Shown one piece after another: positions 1 to 8,449 of a stretch of 64,000 nucleotides of DNA. The stretch comes from Endozoicomonas sp. OPT23 (GTDB lineage Bacteria; Pseudomonadota; Gammaproteobacteria; Pseudomonadales; Endozoicomonadaceae). The notes under the pieces were generated by a model that saw nothing but the letters and a program-made list of their open reading frames with translations, searched no databases and was not told the origin of the DNA. A program made the position numbers and the translations under genes. The stretch covers positions 1,410 through 65,409 of the forward strand of contig NZ_PPFD01000001.1 in assembly GCF_009653635.1 (NCBI RefSeq), written 5' to 3'. Each line of letters begins with the position of its first letter. The first letter of the stretch is position 1.

Positions 1-42
1 GTGTGGGGTTTCCCCATGTGAGAGTAGGTCATCGCCAGGCAT
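1..42 (+). rRNA. rrf: 5S ribosomal RNA, 3' end (partial)
   Basis: The first 42 bases match the conserved 3' end of bacterial 5S rRNA: a GTGTGGGG/CCCCATG hairpin, the GAGAGTAGG segment and the closing GCCAGGCAT. The rest of the gene, and presumably the rRNA operon, lies before the window. A strong terminator follows within 10 bases, as expected at the end of an rrn operon. Confidence 0.92.
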
Positions 43-50
43 TGAATTAG

Positions 51-90
51 AAAACCCCAGAAGAGCAATCTTCTGGGGTTTTTCTTTTTG
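51..90 (+). terminator. Rho-independent terminator of the rRNA operon
   Basis: AAAACCCCAGAAG (51-63) pairs with CTTCTGGGGTTTT (70-82) across a 6-nt loop, giving a 13-bp stem followed by a T-rich tract ending near 89. It lies just after the 5S 3' end. Confidence 0.93.
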
Positions 91-325
91 TGCGGAAAAA
101 TTGTTTCGGGAACAGTTCGAACAAAGTAGGTCTATCTTGATAGAGAAACTGATCGTCCTGTTTTAACTTCTGCTAATTACCTTTCAGTATTTATAGTCAT
201 AAGTCGTCTATCTCAATACCGAGTCCTTCGGCAATAAGAAAAAGTCGAAGTTCAGCTCAGATAGGCTTGATAATTTGCCATATCCTGAAAGAATAGGCGG
301 ATTTTTTCATTTAGAGGTAAAGCTG

Positions 326-970
326 TTGATTACTCAAGAATCATTCCTGAAAGCCTTAAATAATAATAAAGCCGTCCGCCCTCAGGACATGGAATTGCTG
401 ACTGCCTGGCATCAGGAAACAGGTCATTCCATGACAGCAGACCGGGTGATGGAAGTCACTGGTGCCAAGCGTGCTTCCCTGATCGTAAATAATCTGGGTA
501 AGCGTATCGCCGGTTTCCTGGAAGTTGATGCGGGTACTGGCGCTTCAGTTATTGCTGAAGAAACTGATAGCGCATGGATGATGAAACCTGAACTGGCTGA
601 AGCCATGTCTGTATTTAATGGTGTTGAGTCCAGTACTGCAAAAGTAGCTACCAAGGCAGAAGCAAAATTTGAGAAAAAAGTTTCTGCTCCTAAAGCTGCA
701 GAAGAGGTTATAGAAGAGCTGGTTGTTGCAGAAGGCTCATTGGAAAGTGCTCTGGTAGCTTTCGATAAGGAAACTATTCAAAAGGCTTACCCAAATACTC
801 CTGCAGGCCAGCGACTGCTGAAACCTGCCATGATCAAAGCTCTGGTTGAAACTCGTCCAGCTAATGTTCGTACTTATCAGCGTGTTATTGCTGCTGATCT
901 GCGCAAGAGTGTCAGTGTTCAGGAATCCAAAATGTTTCTGAACAAAGTATTGGGACTTCTGAAAAAATAA
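326..970 (+). CDS. Conserved hypothetical protein, about 214 aa
   Basis: I do not recognise this protein. The reading frame is open from 275, but the first plausible initiation is TTG at 326, preceded by AGAGGT at 313-318 with 7-nt spacing; starting there gives 214 residues beginning MITQESF. It is soluble, with no signal peptide or membrane segment. An Ala/Glu/Lys-rich stretch in the middle (roughly residues 105-140) looks like a flexible linker between two small helical domains. It stands alone between the rRNA operon and the yhiN-type gene, and a stable hairpin follows at 1012-1051. The TTG start implies modest expression. Coding status is supported by the uninterrupted frame and typical residue composition; function is unknown. 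Confidence 0.7.
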   Translation: MITQESFLKALNNNKAVRPQDMELLTAWHQETGHSMTADRVMEVTGAKRASLIVNNLGKRIAGFLEVDAGTGASVIAEETDSAWMMKPELAEAMSVFNGVESSTAKVATKAEAKFEKKVSAPKAAEEVIEELVVAEGSLESALVAFDKETIQKAYPNTPAGQRLLKPAMIKALVETRPANVRTYQRVIAADLRKSVSVQESKMFLNKVLGLLKK

Positions 971-1011
971 TAAGCTTCGGCTTATGTCAGAACCTCCTAA
1001 TATCGAACATT

Positions 1012-1051
1012 AAGGAGCAAACCGAAAAGGATCTATCGGTTTATGCTCCTT
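1012..1051 (+). terminator. Stem-loop after the 214-aa gene
   Basis: AAGGAGCA (1012-1019) pairs with TGCTCCTT (1044-1051), and an inner ACCGA/TCGGT helix extends the stem. The T tract after it is weak (GGTTTCTT), so it could be a terminator or an mRNA-stabilising hairpin. Confidence 0.6.
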
Positions 1052-1116
1052 GGTTTCTTCAGTTTGGTTGTTTATAGTCCGCGACCACAGTCGGACACTC
1101 TGAGAAACAATCGAAT

Positions 1117-2340
1117 ATGCCATTATCCAGACCTTTGGAATCCAGCTACGACGTCATTATCATAGGTGCAGGTGCATCCGGACTGATGTGTGCGCAAACT
1201 GCCGGGTATCGTGGACGGAAAGTTCTGGTTCTGGATCATGCCAATAAAATAGGTAAAAAAATTCTGATCTCCGGTGGTGGTCGCTGTAACTTCACCAATA
1301 TGTATACCGAGCCGTCGAATTACCTCTCTCAAAACCCTCATTTCTGTAAATCTTCTCTTGCACGCTATACCCAGTGGGATTTCCAGGGGCTGGTTGCCAA
1401 GTATGATATTCCCTGGCATGAAAAAACACTGGGCCAGCTTTTTTGTGATAACCGTTCTCAGGATATTGTTGACCTGTTAATGGGTGAGTGTCGTGAAGCG
1501 GGCGTCACTGTCAGAGCTAAAGCAGAAGTACAAAAAGTAGTTGCTGATAAAGACAGAGGCTTTCAGCTGATAACCAGTCAGGGTGAATTTTCAGCACAGT
1601 CTCTGGTTGTCGCTACAGGTGGGTTGTCCTTCCCAACCATGGGTGCCACTGGTTTTGGCTATGAAATTGCTGAACAATTTGGACATGCGCTGATTGAACA
1701 AGTGCCCGGGCTGGTTCCTTTCACTCTATCAAAAAAGTGGCTGAATCATTTCAGTGACTTATCCGGTGTCAGTGCTGAAGTCACCTTAAGTTGTAATGAG
1801 CAGAGCTTCAGAGAAAACCTGCTAATTACTCATCGTGGTGTCAGTGGGCCTGCCGTTCTCCAGATATCATCTTACTGGAACCCCGGAGACCGTGTAATGG
1901 TTAATTGGCTACCGGGTATCAATACAGATGACTGGCTACAGGAAGCTATTCAGCAACGCCCTAAAGCTCAAATTTCTAACGTTATTTCGGAACATCTGAC
2001 TAAACGTTTGGCTCAAACACTGTGTGATTATGGCAAGCTCAGGTTACTCACAGACAATGGTCGTAAGCCTGTTGCGCAGTTTACTTTGGCAGAGCTGGAT
2101 GCTTTGGCTGATGAACTGACAAACTGGGGTCTGGAGCCAACAGGAACCGAAGGCTACAAAAAAGCAGAAGTTACCCTCGGTGGGGTGGCTACTGAGAAAG
2201 TGTCGTCCAAGACTCTGGAGAGTCAGCTTCAGCCGGGGTTGTTCTTTGTTGGTGAAGTACTGGATGTAACGGGACACTTGGGCGGATTCAACTTTCAGTG
2301 GGCCTGGGCTTCTGGTCATTGTGCCGGGCAATATGTTTAA
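1117..2340 (+). CDS. yhiN: YhiN/HI0933-family FAD-dependent flavoprotein; target gene of the transposon
   Basis: A 407-aa flavoprotein of the HI0933/YhiN (BaiN-type) family. The N-terminal dinucleotide-binding motif GAGASG lies at about residues 17-22. It is followed by the family-typical ISGGGRCNFTN segment, and the C-terminus carries the FAD-contacting GGFNFQWAWASG. Family members are about 390-410 residues, so the gene is full length. The physiological reaction is not firmly established for the family. The Tn7-like element begins 2 bases after its TAA stop (2338-2340); the duplicated TTAAT includes the last base of the final codon and the stop. yhiN has been described as an attachment gene for some Tn7-like elements, so its 3' end is probably what TnsD recognises. 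Before the insertion it was convergent with yjjW. Confidence 0.9.
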   Translation: MPLSRPLESSYDVIIIGAGASGLMCAQTAGYRGRKVLVLDHANKIGKKILISGGGRCNFTNMYTEPSNYLSQNPHFCKSSLARYTQWDFQGLVAKYDIPWHEKTLGQLFCDNRSQDIVDLLMGECREAGVTVRAKAEVQKVVADKDRGFQLITSQGEFSAQSLVVATGGLSFPTMGATGFGYEIAEQFGHALIEQVPGLVPFTLSKKWLNHFSDLSGVSAEVTLSCNEQSFRENLLITHRGVSGPAVLQISSYWNPGDRVMVNWLPGINTDDWLQEAIQQRPKAQISNVISEHLTKRLAQTLCDYGKLRLLTDNGRKPVAQFTLAELDALADELTNWGLEPTGTEGYKKAEVTLGGVATEKVSSKTLESQLQPGLFFVGEVLDVTGHLGGFNFQWAWASGHCAGQYV

Positions 2341-2341
2341 T
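2337..2341. repeat. Left target-site duplication (TTAAT)
   Basis: TTAAT here is identical to 27220-27224, immediately outside the two transposon ends. The duplication contains the yhiN stop codon, so insertion preserved the reading frame end exactly. Confidence 0.92.
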
Positions 2342-2420
2342 TGTGTAGAAACAATAAAGATTGTACTTTAACTACAAAAGTTGAACGTTAAATAAAGAAT
2401 AATAATAAAGTTTGCACGTC
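2342..2420 (+). repeat. Transposon end near tnsA with three TnsB-type sites
   Basis: The end carries three related copies of a motif. They are AACAATAAAGATTGTAC (2350-2366), CTACAAAAGTTGAACGTTA (2372-2390) and AATAATAAAGTTTGCACG (2401-2418). Similar sequences occur inverted at the distal end (27163-27178 and 27195-27212). Tn7-family ends carry arrays of TnsB-binding repeats of this kind. Dense, closely spaced sites fit the end equivalent to the Tn7 right end. Confidence 0.82.
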
Positions 2421-2440
2421 ATCTAACGTATGACTATATT
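2412..2440 (+). promoter_or_regulatory. Putative tnsA promoter overlapping a TnsB site
   Basis: TTGCAC (2412-2417) and TATATT (2435-2440) are separated by 17 bases and lie 33 bases before the tnsA start. The -35 hexamer sits inside the third TnsB-type repeat, so TnsB binding could repress the tns operon. The -10 is 5/6 to consensus and the -35 only 3/6. Confidence 0.45.
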
Positions 2441-2472
2441 TCTGCTTATATGGAGTAACAGGATGTTGTTAT

Positions 2473-3306
2473 ATGGGACGTAGACGTAAGTTAGAGTCCG
2501 TAGAGGACTATAAACGCGCGTTAAAGAACGGTTTTGGACTTGGTGATGGGGATGACTACAAACCTTGGATAAGGGCTCAGGATGTGCCTTCTAAGGGCAA
2601 GAGCTCTAAGATTCAAGGCATGAAGTCAAATCGTATACATCACTGCTTATCACAGGGCGAAACAAGTTTTTTTTACTTAGCAGAATTCTCTGATGCGGTA
2701 ACTGAGATCAGGGAACAATTCCCATTACTGCCATTGAGCTTAAGTCATAAGATAGCAAAAGCTTTTGAGATAGCTCATCCAAGAGTTCCTAAGGGGGAGA
2801 AGGAGCTGTCGGTGCTTACAACAGACTTCTTATTGACAATTAATTGTGGCGAGAATGCAAGCTACTTAGCTGTCAGTGTTAAGCCTGAGGGTGAGCTTGA
2901 GGATGAGCGAGTTCTAGAGAAGCAGGAGCTAGAACGTATTTGGTGGAATCTGTTAGGAATCCCTTTCAAAATCTACACGCAAACTGAAGATACTAAAATA
3001 CAGGCAAAGAACATTGCATGGATATCAGATCCTCTCAGGTATGGCTTTACAACTACTGAAGATGAGCTTTTTAAGGCTGCAGAACTATTTTCTAAAGGAG
3101 ATACACCTTTTAAAGAGGCTGTAGATTATGTTGCCAGTAATACTGGAATAAGCCTTATAAGAGCAATAGATATTGTAAAAACACTTATTTATAAAAATAT
3201 TATATCTGTTGATTTTAGTGTTGATATTGAGGATAGCGGATTACTCAGAGTTATTGGTGTCTATGAGGCAGAGTATGAAAGAAAAAACGTTGTTAACTAT
3301 AAATAG
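2473..3306 (+). CDS. tnsA: TnsA, Tn7-like transposase endonuclease subunit
   Basis: A 277-aa TnsA homologue; Tn7 TnsA is 273 aa. It is the restriction-endonuclease-like subunit that nicks the 5' ends of the transposon, making cut-and-paste excision possible together with TnsB. Candidate catalytic residues are Glu63 (QGETS), Asp118 (LTTDF) and Lys137 (AVSVKPE), with spacing close to Glu63/Asp114/Lys132 of Tn7 TnsA. The C-terminal part would be the winged-helix region. The ATG at 2473 has AGGA nine bases upstream. It is the first gene of the tns operon and overlaps tnsB by about 32 bases, implying translational coupling. Base composition is markedly AT-rich. Confidence 0.93.
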   Translation: MGRRRKLESVEDYKRALKNGFGLGDGDDYKPWIRAQDVPSKGKSSKIQGMKSNRIHHCLSQGETSFFYLAEFSDAVTEIREQFPLLPLSLSHKIAKAFEIAHPRVPKGEKELSVLTTDFLLTINCGENASYLAVSVKPEGELEDERVLEKQELERIWWNLLGIPFKIYTQTEDTKIQAKNIAWISDPLRYGFTTTEDELFKAAELFSKGDTPFKEAVDYVASNTGISLIRAIDIVKTLIYKNIISVDFSVDIEDSGLLRVIGVYEAEYERKNVVNYK

Positions 3307-5422
3307 TGTTTGGAAAGCGCTAGATATTGAAGGAATACCAAACGGAAAGTATCGTGTTATTGAAATATGGCCAGACCTTGAGTGTCTTTCATTGTTCAAG
3401 GTTGATGAAGAGAAAAAAATACTCAGACCAGTGCTAATGAACTTAGAACATGTCAGGAAGTATATTGACAATAAAGATCTAACTTATTCTGAATATCAAA
3501 TACCAAATTATCAGCTAGATATTGAGTACATTAATAGCAAGAAAATAAAAAATCTGAAAAACAAACGTTATAATTCAATAAAAGATATAATTGAAGATAG
3601 CGAAGCTATCTACAAAATCTCATTGAGAGAACGAAGTGGAATTCTATCTGCACATTCTAAGAAACTTGGTGTTAATAGACAAACGATAGGCAGGTTATTA
3701 AATCTCTATTGGAAATTCGGACAAACAAAAGATTCTCTAATACCTGCATATTCGAAAAGTGGCGGACCTAAAAAAGAAAGAACTGCTGGCTTAGCAAAAC
3801 GAGGTGCTCCGATAAAGAAGAAAACAGAGGCATTTGATATGCCAGTAGGGATAAATGTAAGTGATGTGGACAAAGATAAAATAAAAAAAGGGATTAAAAA
3901 ATACTATTTGTCTCAAAATGCAAAGAAAATGACTAAGGCCTATAGAGATACAGTATTAGAGTACTATGCTGAGGAGATTAAAATAGCAAAGAAAAATTCT
4001 TGTGAGCCGAAAGTGCCGTCATTGAATCAGTTTAGATACTGGTCAAAAAAATTATTTGATGCAGATGTAGTGATAAGGAAACGAACGAATGATGGAGACT
4101 ATCAAAGAAATAAAAGAGGGTTAACATCATTCGCTTCCGTAAACGATACAGTACCAGGTAGCTGTTTTGAAATTGATGCAACTATAGCTGATGTTCACAT
4201 AGTTTCTGCGTTCAATAGAAATCACAGCATAGGAAGGCCAACGATATATTCGATCACAGATAAAGCAAGTAGAATGATAGTTGGTTTTCATGTGTCTTTG
4301 TACAATGCAGGATGGAAACCTGCAAGACAAGCATTACTCAATGCTTTTAGGGATAAAGTTGAATACTGTAAAAAGTATGGAGTCGAAATTTCTTATGATG
4401 ATTGGCCATGTCATCATGTTCCACGTAGCTTACTATGCGATAGAGGTGAGATGATTTGGGAGTCACCAGAAAAAACAGCTGTCCCTCTGATGAAAGTTGA
4501 TATTGCACCACCTTATAGAGCTGATTTCAAAGCAATCGTTGAGAGAAGGTTTGGAATATTAAACGAAGAATTACTTCATGAACTTGAGGGTACAACAAAG
4601 GGAAGTATAAGAAAGAGAGGGGAAGTAAACCCTGCAGAAAAAGCTTTATATACCCTTGATGAAATTATTAATTTTCTATTAAAAGAAGTGATTTCTCATA
4701 ATAAAAAGCAATTTGATGAGTTGGCCTATAGCGCACTACTTATGGAAAAAGGGTTAGCACCAACGCCTATAAATTTTTGGAGAGTGCATTTGGAGGAATA
4801 TAGACATGCATTAAGAGTGTATGACGAGGTTGAAATTTTAGCTAGATTGTCACCACCTATCAAAGCATCTGTCACAAAGCGAGGTATTGAATATGATGAT
4901 GTTCTTTTTACATGTGAAAGTGCAATAGCTAATAATTGGTTTGCAAATGCAAGAAATCATGGTCAGTGGAAAATAGAAGCAAGGCAAGATGTAGAGAAGT
5001 GTGATGTTTTTTATGTTAAGCCAGATAAAAGTAGCAATTTTGAAAAATGTACTCTTCTTCCTAGATCTAAAATATTTAAAAATAAACATATAGCAGATGT
5101 GTATTACTTCCAAGATTATAAGAAGTACCATGATAAAAATGAAAATTTTGATACTTTTGATATTGAGAAACATGAAAACAAAAAAGTAGTAACTAAAAAT
5201 GCTAAAGAAGCTAAAAAAAATGCACCAAAAAATAAAACAAAAAAAGAAAAAATAATAAATATTCGTGAAAGAAGAAAGAGAGAAATTGAGGCGCGAGAAA
5301 ACGAAAATAATCCATGGGATGCCAAAAGTAATAAGAGAAGGGAAAATGGTAAAGTCAGCAGCAGTGTTTTAAGCATGCTAGAGGCAGTAACTGAAGATAA
5401 TACGAGTGATAGTAATGATTAA
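3275..5422 (+). CDS. tnsB: TnsB, DDE transposase
   Basis: A 715-aa DDE (retroviral-integrase-fold) transposase that binds the end repeats and performs 3' cleavage and strand transfer. Catalytic residues are Asp301 (EIDAT), Asp389 (LCDRGE) and Glu423 (AIVERRF). The spacing of 88 and 34 residues nearly equals that of Tn7 TnsB (Asp273, Asp361, Glu396). The N-terminal half would hold the DNA-binding domains. The C-terminal 80 residues are a Lys/Glu/Asn-rich tail, the region that contacts TnsA/TnsC in Tn7. The frame is open from 3209, but ATG at 3275 has GAGG at 3265-3268 and is the better start. It overlaps tnsC by 8 bases and is AT-rich. Confidence 0.94.
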   Translation: MKEKTLLTINSVWKALDIEGIPNGKYRVIEIWPDLECLSLFKVDEEKKILRPVLMNLEHVRKYIDNKDLTYSEYQIPNYQLDIEYINSKKIKNLKNKRYNSIKDIIEDSEAIYKISLRERSGILSAHSKKLGVNRQTIGRLLNLYWKFGQTKDSLIPAYSKSGGPKKERTAGLAKRGAPIKKKTEAFDMPVGINVSDVDKDKIKKGIKKYYLSQNAKKMTKAYRDTVLEYYAEEIKIAKKNSCEPKVPSLNQFRYWSKKLFDADVVIRKRTNDGDYQRNKRGLTSFASVNDTVPGSCFEIDATIADVHIVSAFNRNHSIGRPTIYSITDKASRMIVGFHVSLYNAGWKPARQALLNAFRDKVEYCKKYGVEISYDDWPCHHVPRSLLCDRGEMIWESPEKTAVPLMKVDIAPPYRADFKAIVERRFGILNEELLHELEGTTKGSIRKRGEVNPAEKALYTLDEIINFLLKEVISHNKKQFDELAYSALLMEKGLAPTPINFWRVHLEEYRHALRVYDEVEILARLSPPIKASVTKRGIEYDDVLFTCESAIANNWFANARNHGQWKIEARQDVEKCDVFYVKPDKSSNFEKCTLLPRSKIFKNKHIADVYYFQDYKKYHDKNENFDTFDIEKHENKKVVTKNAKEAKKNAPKNKTKKEKIINIRERRKREIEARENENNPWDAKSNKRRENGKVSSSVLSMLEAVTEDNTSDSND

Positions 5423-6908
5423 GGCTGTTTACAGTGATAGTTTTCTTCCTGAGTACAAGGGGAATCCTTTAATTGAAGCTTTACCGAAGAAAGAGTCAAT
5501 GGATAAAGTTATAAAAACGATTTCTAATTTTCCAAGTTACTCAAAATCTGAAAGGAATTGTCCTTCCTATGAAAGAGAGGATTATGTTGCTCGATTAACA
5601 ATGTTGCGTCAGCCTTTGCCTGAATATCTGCAGTGTTTCCGAATTATTGATAGGTTCTTAAAGGAAAGCTATAGCTCGAAAAATCCACTGCTGAGCACAA
5701 CAGCACATTATTTACACTATATCGAATATAGTAAAGCACCTGAAGAACCAAGGGCAGGGTTATTTCATCCAAGAGGCTCAGCCGCAACCATTGTTGGCCC
5801 TAGTGGTGTAGGAAAAACAAAAATGCTTTTACAGGTACTTGATTATTATCCTCAGGTAATTGTGCACGAGGAGTATGATGGAAAACAACTATCGATTAAA
5901 CAGGTTGTTTGGTTGAAAGTTGAGTGCCCATTCGATGCAAGTATACGTGGATTTTGCCATGCAATTTTATCAGCTATGGACAGTGCGCTAGAGAGTGAAG
6001 AAACAAAACCACAAAAAACCTTGGATGCACTTCTTACGCAAATAGAGAGGAAAATAAGATCAAGTTTTGTTGGGGTTATTGTAATTGATGAAATGCAGAA
6101 TGTTAGTATTACAAATGCAGGCGGTTATAAAAAGCTGCTTGCATTTCTACTTAATCTAATTAATAGATCTGGAGTTCCAATAGTTTTTTGTGGAAATCCT
6201 GAAATGATTCCAATATTCAAAAGAAAATTTAAAATTGCTAGAAGGCTTGAAGCAGGTGGCTATATTCAAATGGAGGCAATGGAGCCTAGTGTTTGGAAGC
6301 TCTTTATGAGAAGTATGTGGAAGTATCAATGGACAAATATAGTTACGCCTCTATCCGAGGGATTGATGGATAAACTGTACGATTTATCGGAAGGGATTAT
6401 TGATATTGCAATCAGAATATATATGGAAGCTCAAGAGATCGTTATTGGTTCAAATGATGAAAAAATAAATATTGATGTTTTAGAGAAGGCTTATCAAAAT
6501 GTATGTCCCTTTACAGATAAAGGTCTTTCTCTACTAAAAACAGCAGATGAAAATCTGATCCGTTCAATTTATGATGATATTCTAAATGATGATGATTGTA
6601 GTTGGCTACAACAAAACTCTATGATTTATAATGAAAAACCACATAGAGAAGAGTGTAATAATGCAAAACTTAATGAAAACAGTCACTGCAAAAGCAAGTC
6701 AAAGATGATGATTAAGGGAGATTTATCAAGGCCTCATCACCAAGAGTTTGAAAGTGCGATCTATAAAGTAATCAATTGTGATTCTTTGGATGATGTAATA
6801 TCAAACCCTACTCTACTAAGAAATGCTCTTGATGAGGATGATGTAATAAGTTATTTATATAGTAAGGATATTTTGATTAATGATCCTCTTAACCAAATCG
6901 GTGTTTAA
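5415..6908 (+). CDS. tnsC: TnsC, AAA+ ATPase transposition regulator
   Basis: About 497 aa from the ATG at 5415; a GTG at 5406 would add three residues. This AAA+ ATPase links target selection by TnsD/TniQ to the TnsAB transposase. Counted from the GTG form, Walker A is GPSGVGKT (131-138) and Walker B is VIVIDEMQ (224-231). The FCGNPEMIP segment follows as a sensor-like region. The C-terminal 150 residues are poorly conserved and acidic, and probably contact TnsA/TnsB. Tn7 TnsC is about 555 aa. The start codon overlaps the tnsB stop by 8 bases, giving translational coupling. Confidence 0.93.
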   Translation: MIKAVYSDSFLPEYKGNPLIEALPKKESMDKVIKTISNFPSYSKSERNCPSYEREDYVARLTMLRQPLPEYLQCFRIIDRFLKESYSSKNPLLSTTAHYLHYIEYSKAPEEPRAGLFHPRGSAATIVGPSGVGKTKMLLQVLDYYPQVIVHEEYDGKQLSIKQVVWLKVECPFDASIRGFCHAILSAMDSALESEETKPQKTLDALLTQIERKIRSSFVGVIVIDEMQNVSITNAGGYKKLLAFLLNLINRSGVPIVFCGNPEMIPIFKRKFKIARRLEAGGYIQMEAMEPSVWKLFMRSMWKYQWTNIVTPLSEGLMDKLYDLSEGIIDIAIRIYMEAQEIVIGSNDEKINIDVLEKAYQNVCPFTDKGLSLLKTADENLIRSIYDDILNDDDCSWLQQNSMIYNEKPHREECNNAKLNENSHCKSKSKMMIKGDLSRPHHQEFESAIYKVINCDSLDDVISNPTLLRNALDEDDVISYLYSKDILINDPLNQIGV

Positions 6909-6918
6909 TAAGTTATAT

Positions 6919-6948
6919 AGGAGCCAGTTTTTTCCGAACTGTGCTCCT
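6919..6948 (+). promoter_or_regulatory. Hairpin sequestering the tnsD ribosome-binding site
   Basis: AGGAGCCAG (6919-6927) pairs with CTG-t-GCTCCT (6939-6948) with one bulged base. The stem covers the AGGAG Shine-Dalgarno and the GTG start at 6941. If formed it would hold down TnsD translation, limiting target-site transposition. Confidence 0.45.
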
Positions 6949-8449
6949 GCGTACTAGAATGAATATTTTACCTGGGGAGACTGTATACTCATGGTTTATA
7001 AGGTATCATGCAGTAACAGGAGAAGCTCCGGCTTCTATATTGCGTCGTTTTTCTGGTAAAAGTAAAACAAGGATTCACCCATATCTCCCCTGCTATATTA
7101 ATAAGCTGAGTGATTTTACATCACTGGATAGAAATAAACTTTTAATGGAGAATACGTTATACCCATTAATTGCTTTTTATCGTTCAGGAGAACAAAAAAA
7201 ATTAATTAAAGCTGCTATGTTTGATGACGATGCATCGAAGGTAAATAGGTGTTCACTATTATCGTCAAATCAATTTCCTTTTCCTTTCGTGAATAATGTA
7301 TGCCCATTATGTTATAGAGCTGATATTAAAGAAAAAGGTTTTCCTATATTGCATGTTGAACATCAAGTTTCTGGTATAAATGTATGCCCTCATCATAATA
7401 TCTACTTAAGCAGAATTAGTCTAAGAACATCAGGTAACTCTGATTTGTCAATGTTGTCAGGTATAAGAATATCAAGTTTTACTCCCAAAAAAGCTGAAAT
7501 AAAGTTATCTGAATTTTCTTTCGGCTTAATCAGTAACCTAAAGATGGTGAAAGAGAGAGATTTTGATATTATAAAAAAATACAAAGAATTATTGAGTGAG
7601 GAGTTTATTTCAAAAAATGGTTGTGTGATAAAAAATAAGAGAATAATGCAAAGACTTTTCAATTACTATCAAGAGATGTTTAGTTTATCAGATGTTTCAG
7701 AAATTATTAGATTCTCAGGTAATCACTTTCTATCACCAATTTTTGATAAAAATAAATCATATTGTCAGCACCCATTCAAACACTTGCTTTTTTCCAATTG
7801 GTTGATGGAAAGTTCTTCACAATATTTTTCTGATATAAGTAAGGAAGAAATATCGTGTAGAAATCGTTCGGCCAGAGCCAGTAATAAAGACAAGAAGCCT
7901 CTTAGAAATATATTGTTATGTGAGAAAGTATGGGAAATGGCTGAGAATGGAACTCATAGAGCTGAAATAGCTAAAGCATTCAATATATCACTTGGCTACA
8001 CAGAACAAATAATTTCATCAAAAACAGGTTTAGTTGAACGTAGAAAGAAGATAAAGAAAAATGTAATTAGAAAAAATTATAGACAAGTAATTAAGAATTA
8101 TTTGAGAAGTCATCCTGATTGCATGAGAAAAAATGTAAAAAAAGATTGTAGTAAACAATTTTACTGGTGTTATCTTTATGATCAACTGTGGCTATACACA
8201 GTGCTCCCTAGACCAAAAAAGAAAAAGAAAAACCCTAGAGTAAATTGGGAAAAACGTGATTCTGATATCCTGTTAAAACTCCCCAAAATAATAGCTCAAA
8301 GTAGAAATAAAATCACATGGAGCTCTTTGGATCGGGCACTAGGCGGTCATGGTTGGTTACTAAAAAAACGCAACATGTTACCTGATACTGTAAGGTACAT
8401 AGTTGATAATGGAATTATTCAGATCAATAAAGAAAAAGGGATAGATTAA
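6941..8449 (+). CDS. tnsD: TnsD (TniQ family), predicted yhiN-site targeting protein
   Basis: A 502-aa TniQ-family protein; Tn7 TnsD is 508 aa. It opens with the family signature LPGETVYSWFIRYH and carries a zinc motif, CPLC...CPHH, at about residues 120-150. The Lys/Arg-rich C-terminal half should be the sequence-specific DNA-binding part. By analogy with TnsD at glmS it would bind the end of yhiN and recruit TnsC. Initiation is uncertain. GTG 6941 is given, but ATG 6959 is possible, and the only good Shine-Dalgarno (AGGAG, 6919-6923) lies inside a hairpin. The 3' end overlaps drmC by 4 bases, tail to tail. Confidence 0.9.
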   Translation: MLLRTRMNILPGETVYSWFIRYHAVTGEAPASILRRFSGKSKTRIHPYLPCYINKLSDFTSLDRNKLLMENTLYPLIAFYRSGEQKKLIKAAMFDDDASKVNRCSLLSSNQFPFPFVNNVCPLCYRADIKEKGFPILHVEHQVSGINVCPHHNIYLSRISLRTSGNSDLSMLSGIRISSFTPKKAEIKLSEFSFGLISNLKMVKERDFDIIKKYKELLSEEFISKNGCVIKNKRIMQRLFNYYQEMFSLSDVSEIIRFSGNHFLSPIFDKNKSYCQHPFKHLLFSNWLMESSSQYFSDISKEEISCRNRSARASNKDKKPLRNILLCEKVWEMAENGTHRAEIAKAFNISLGYTEQIISSKTGLVERRKKIKKNVIRKNYRQVIKNYLRSHPDCMRKNVKKDCSKQFYWCYLYDQLWLYTVLPRPKKKKKNPRVNWEKRDSDILLKLPKIIAQSRNKITWSSLDRALGGHGWLLKKRNMLPDTVRYIVDNGIIQINKEKGID

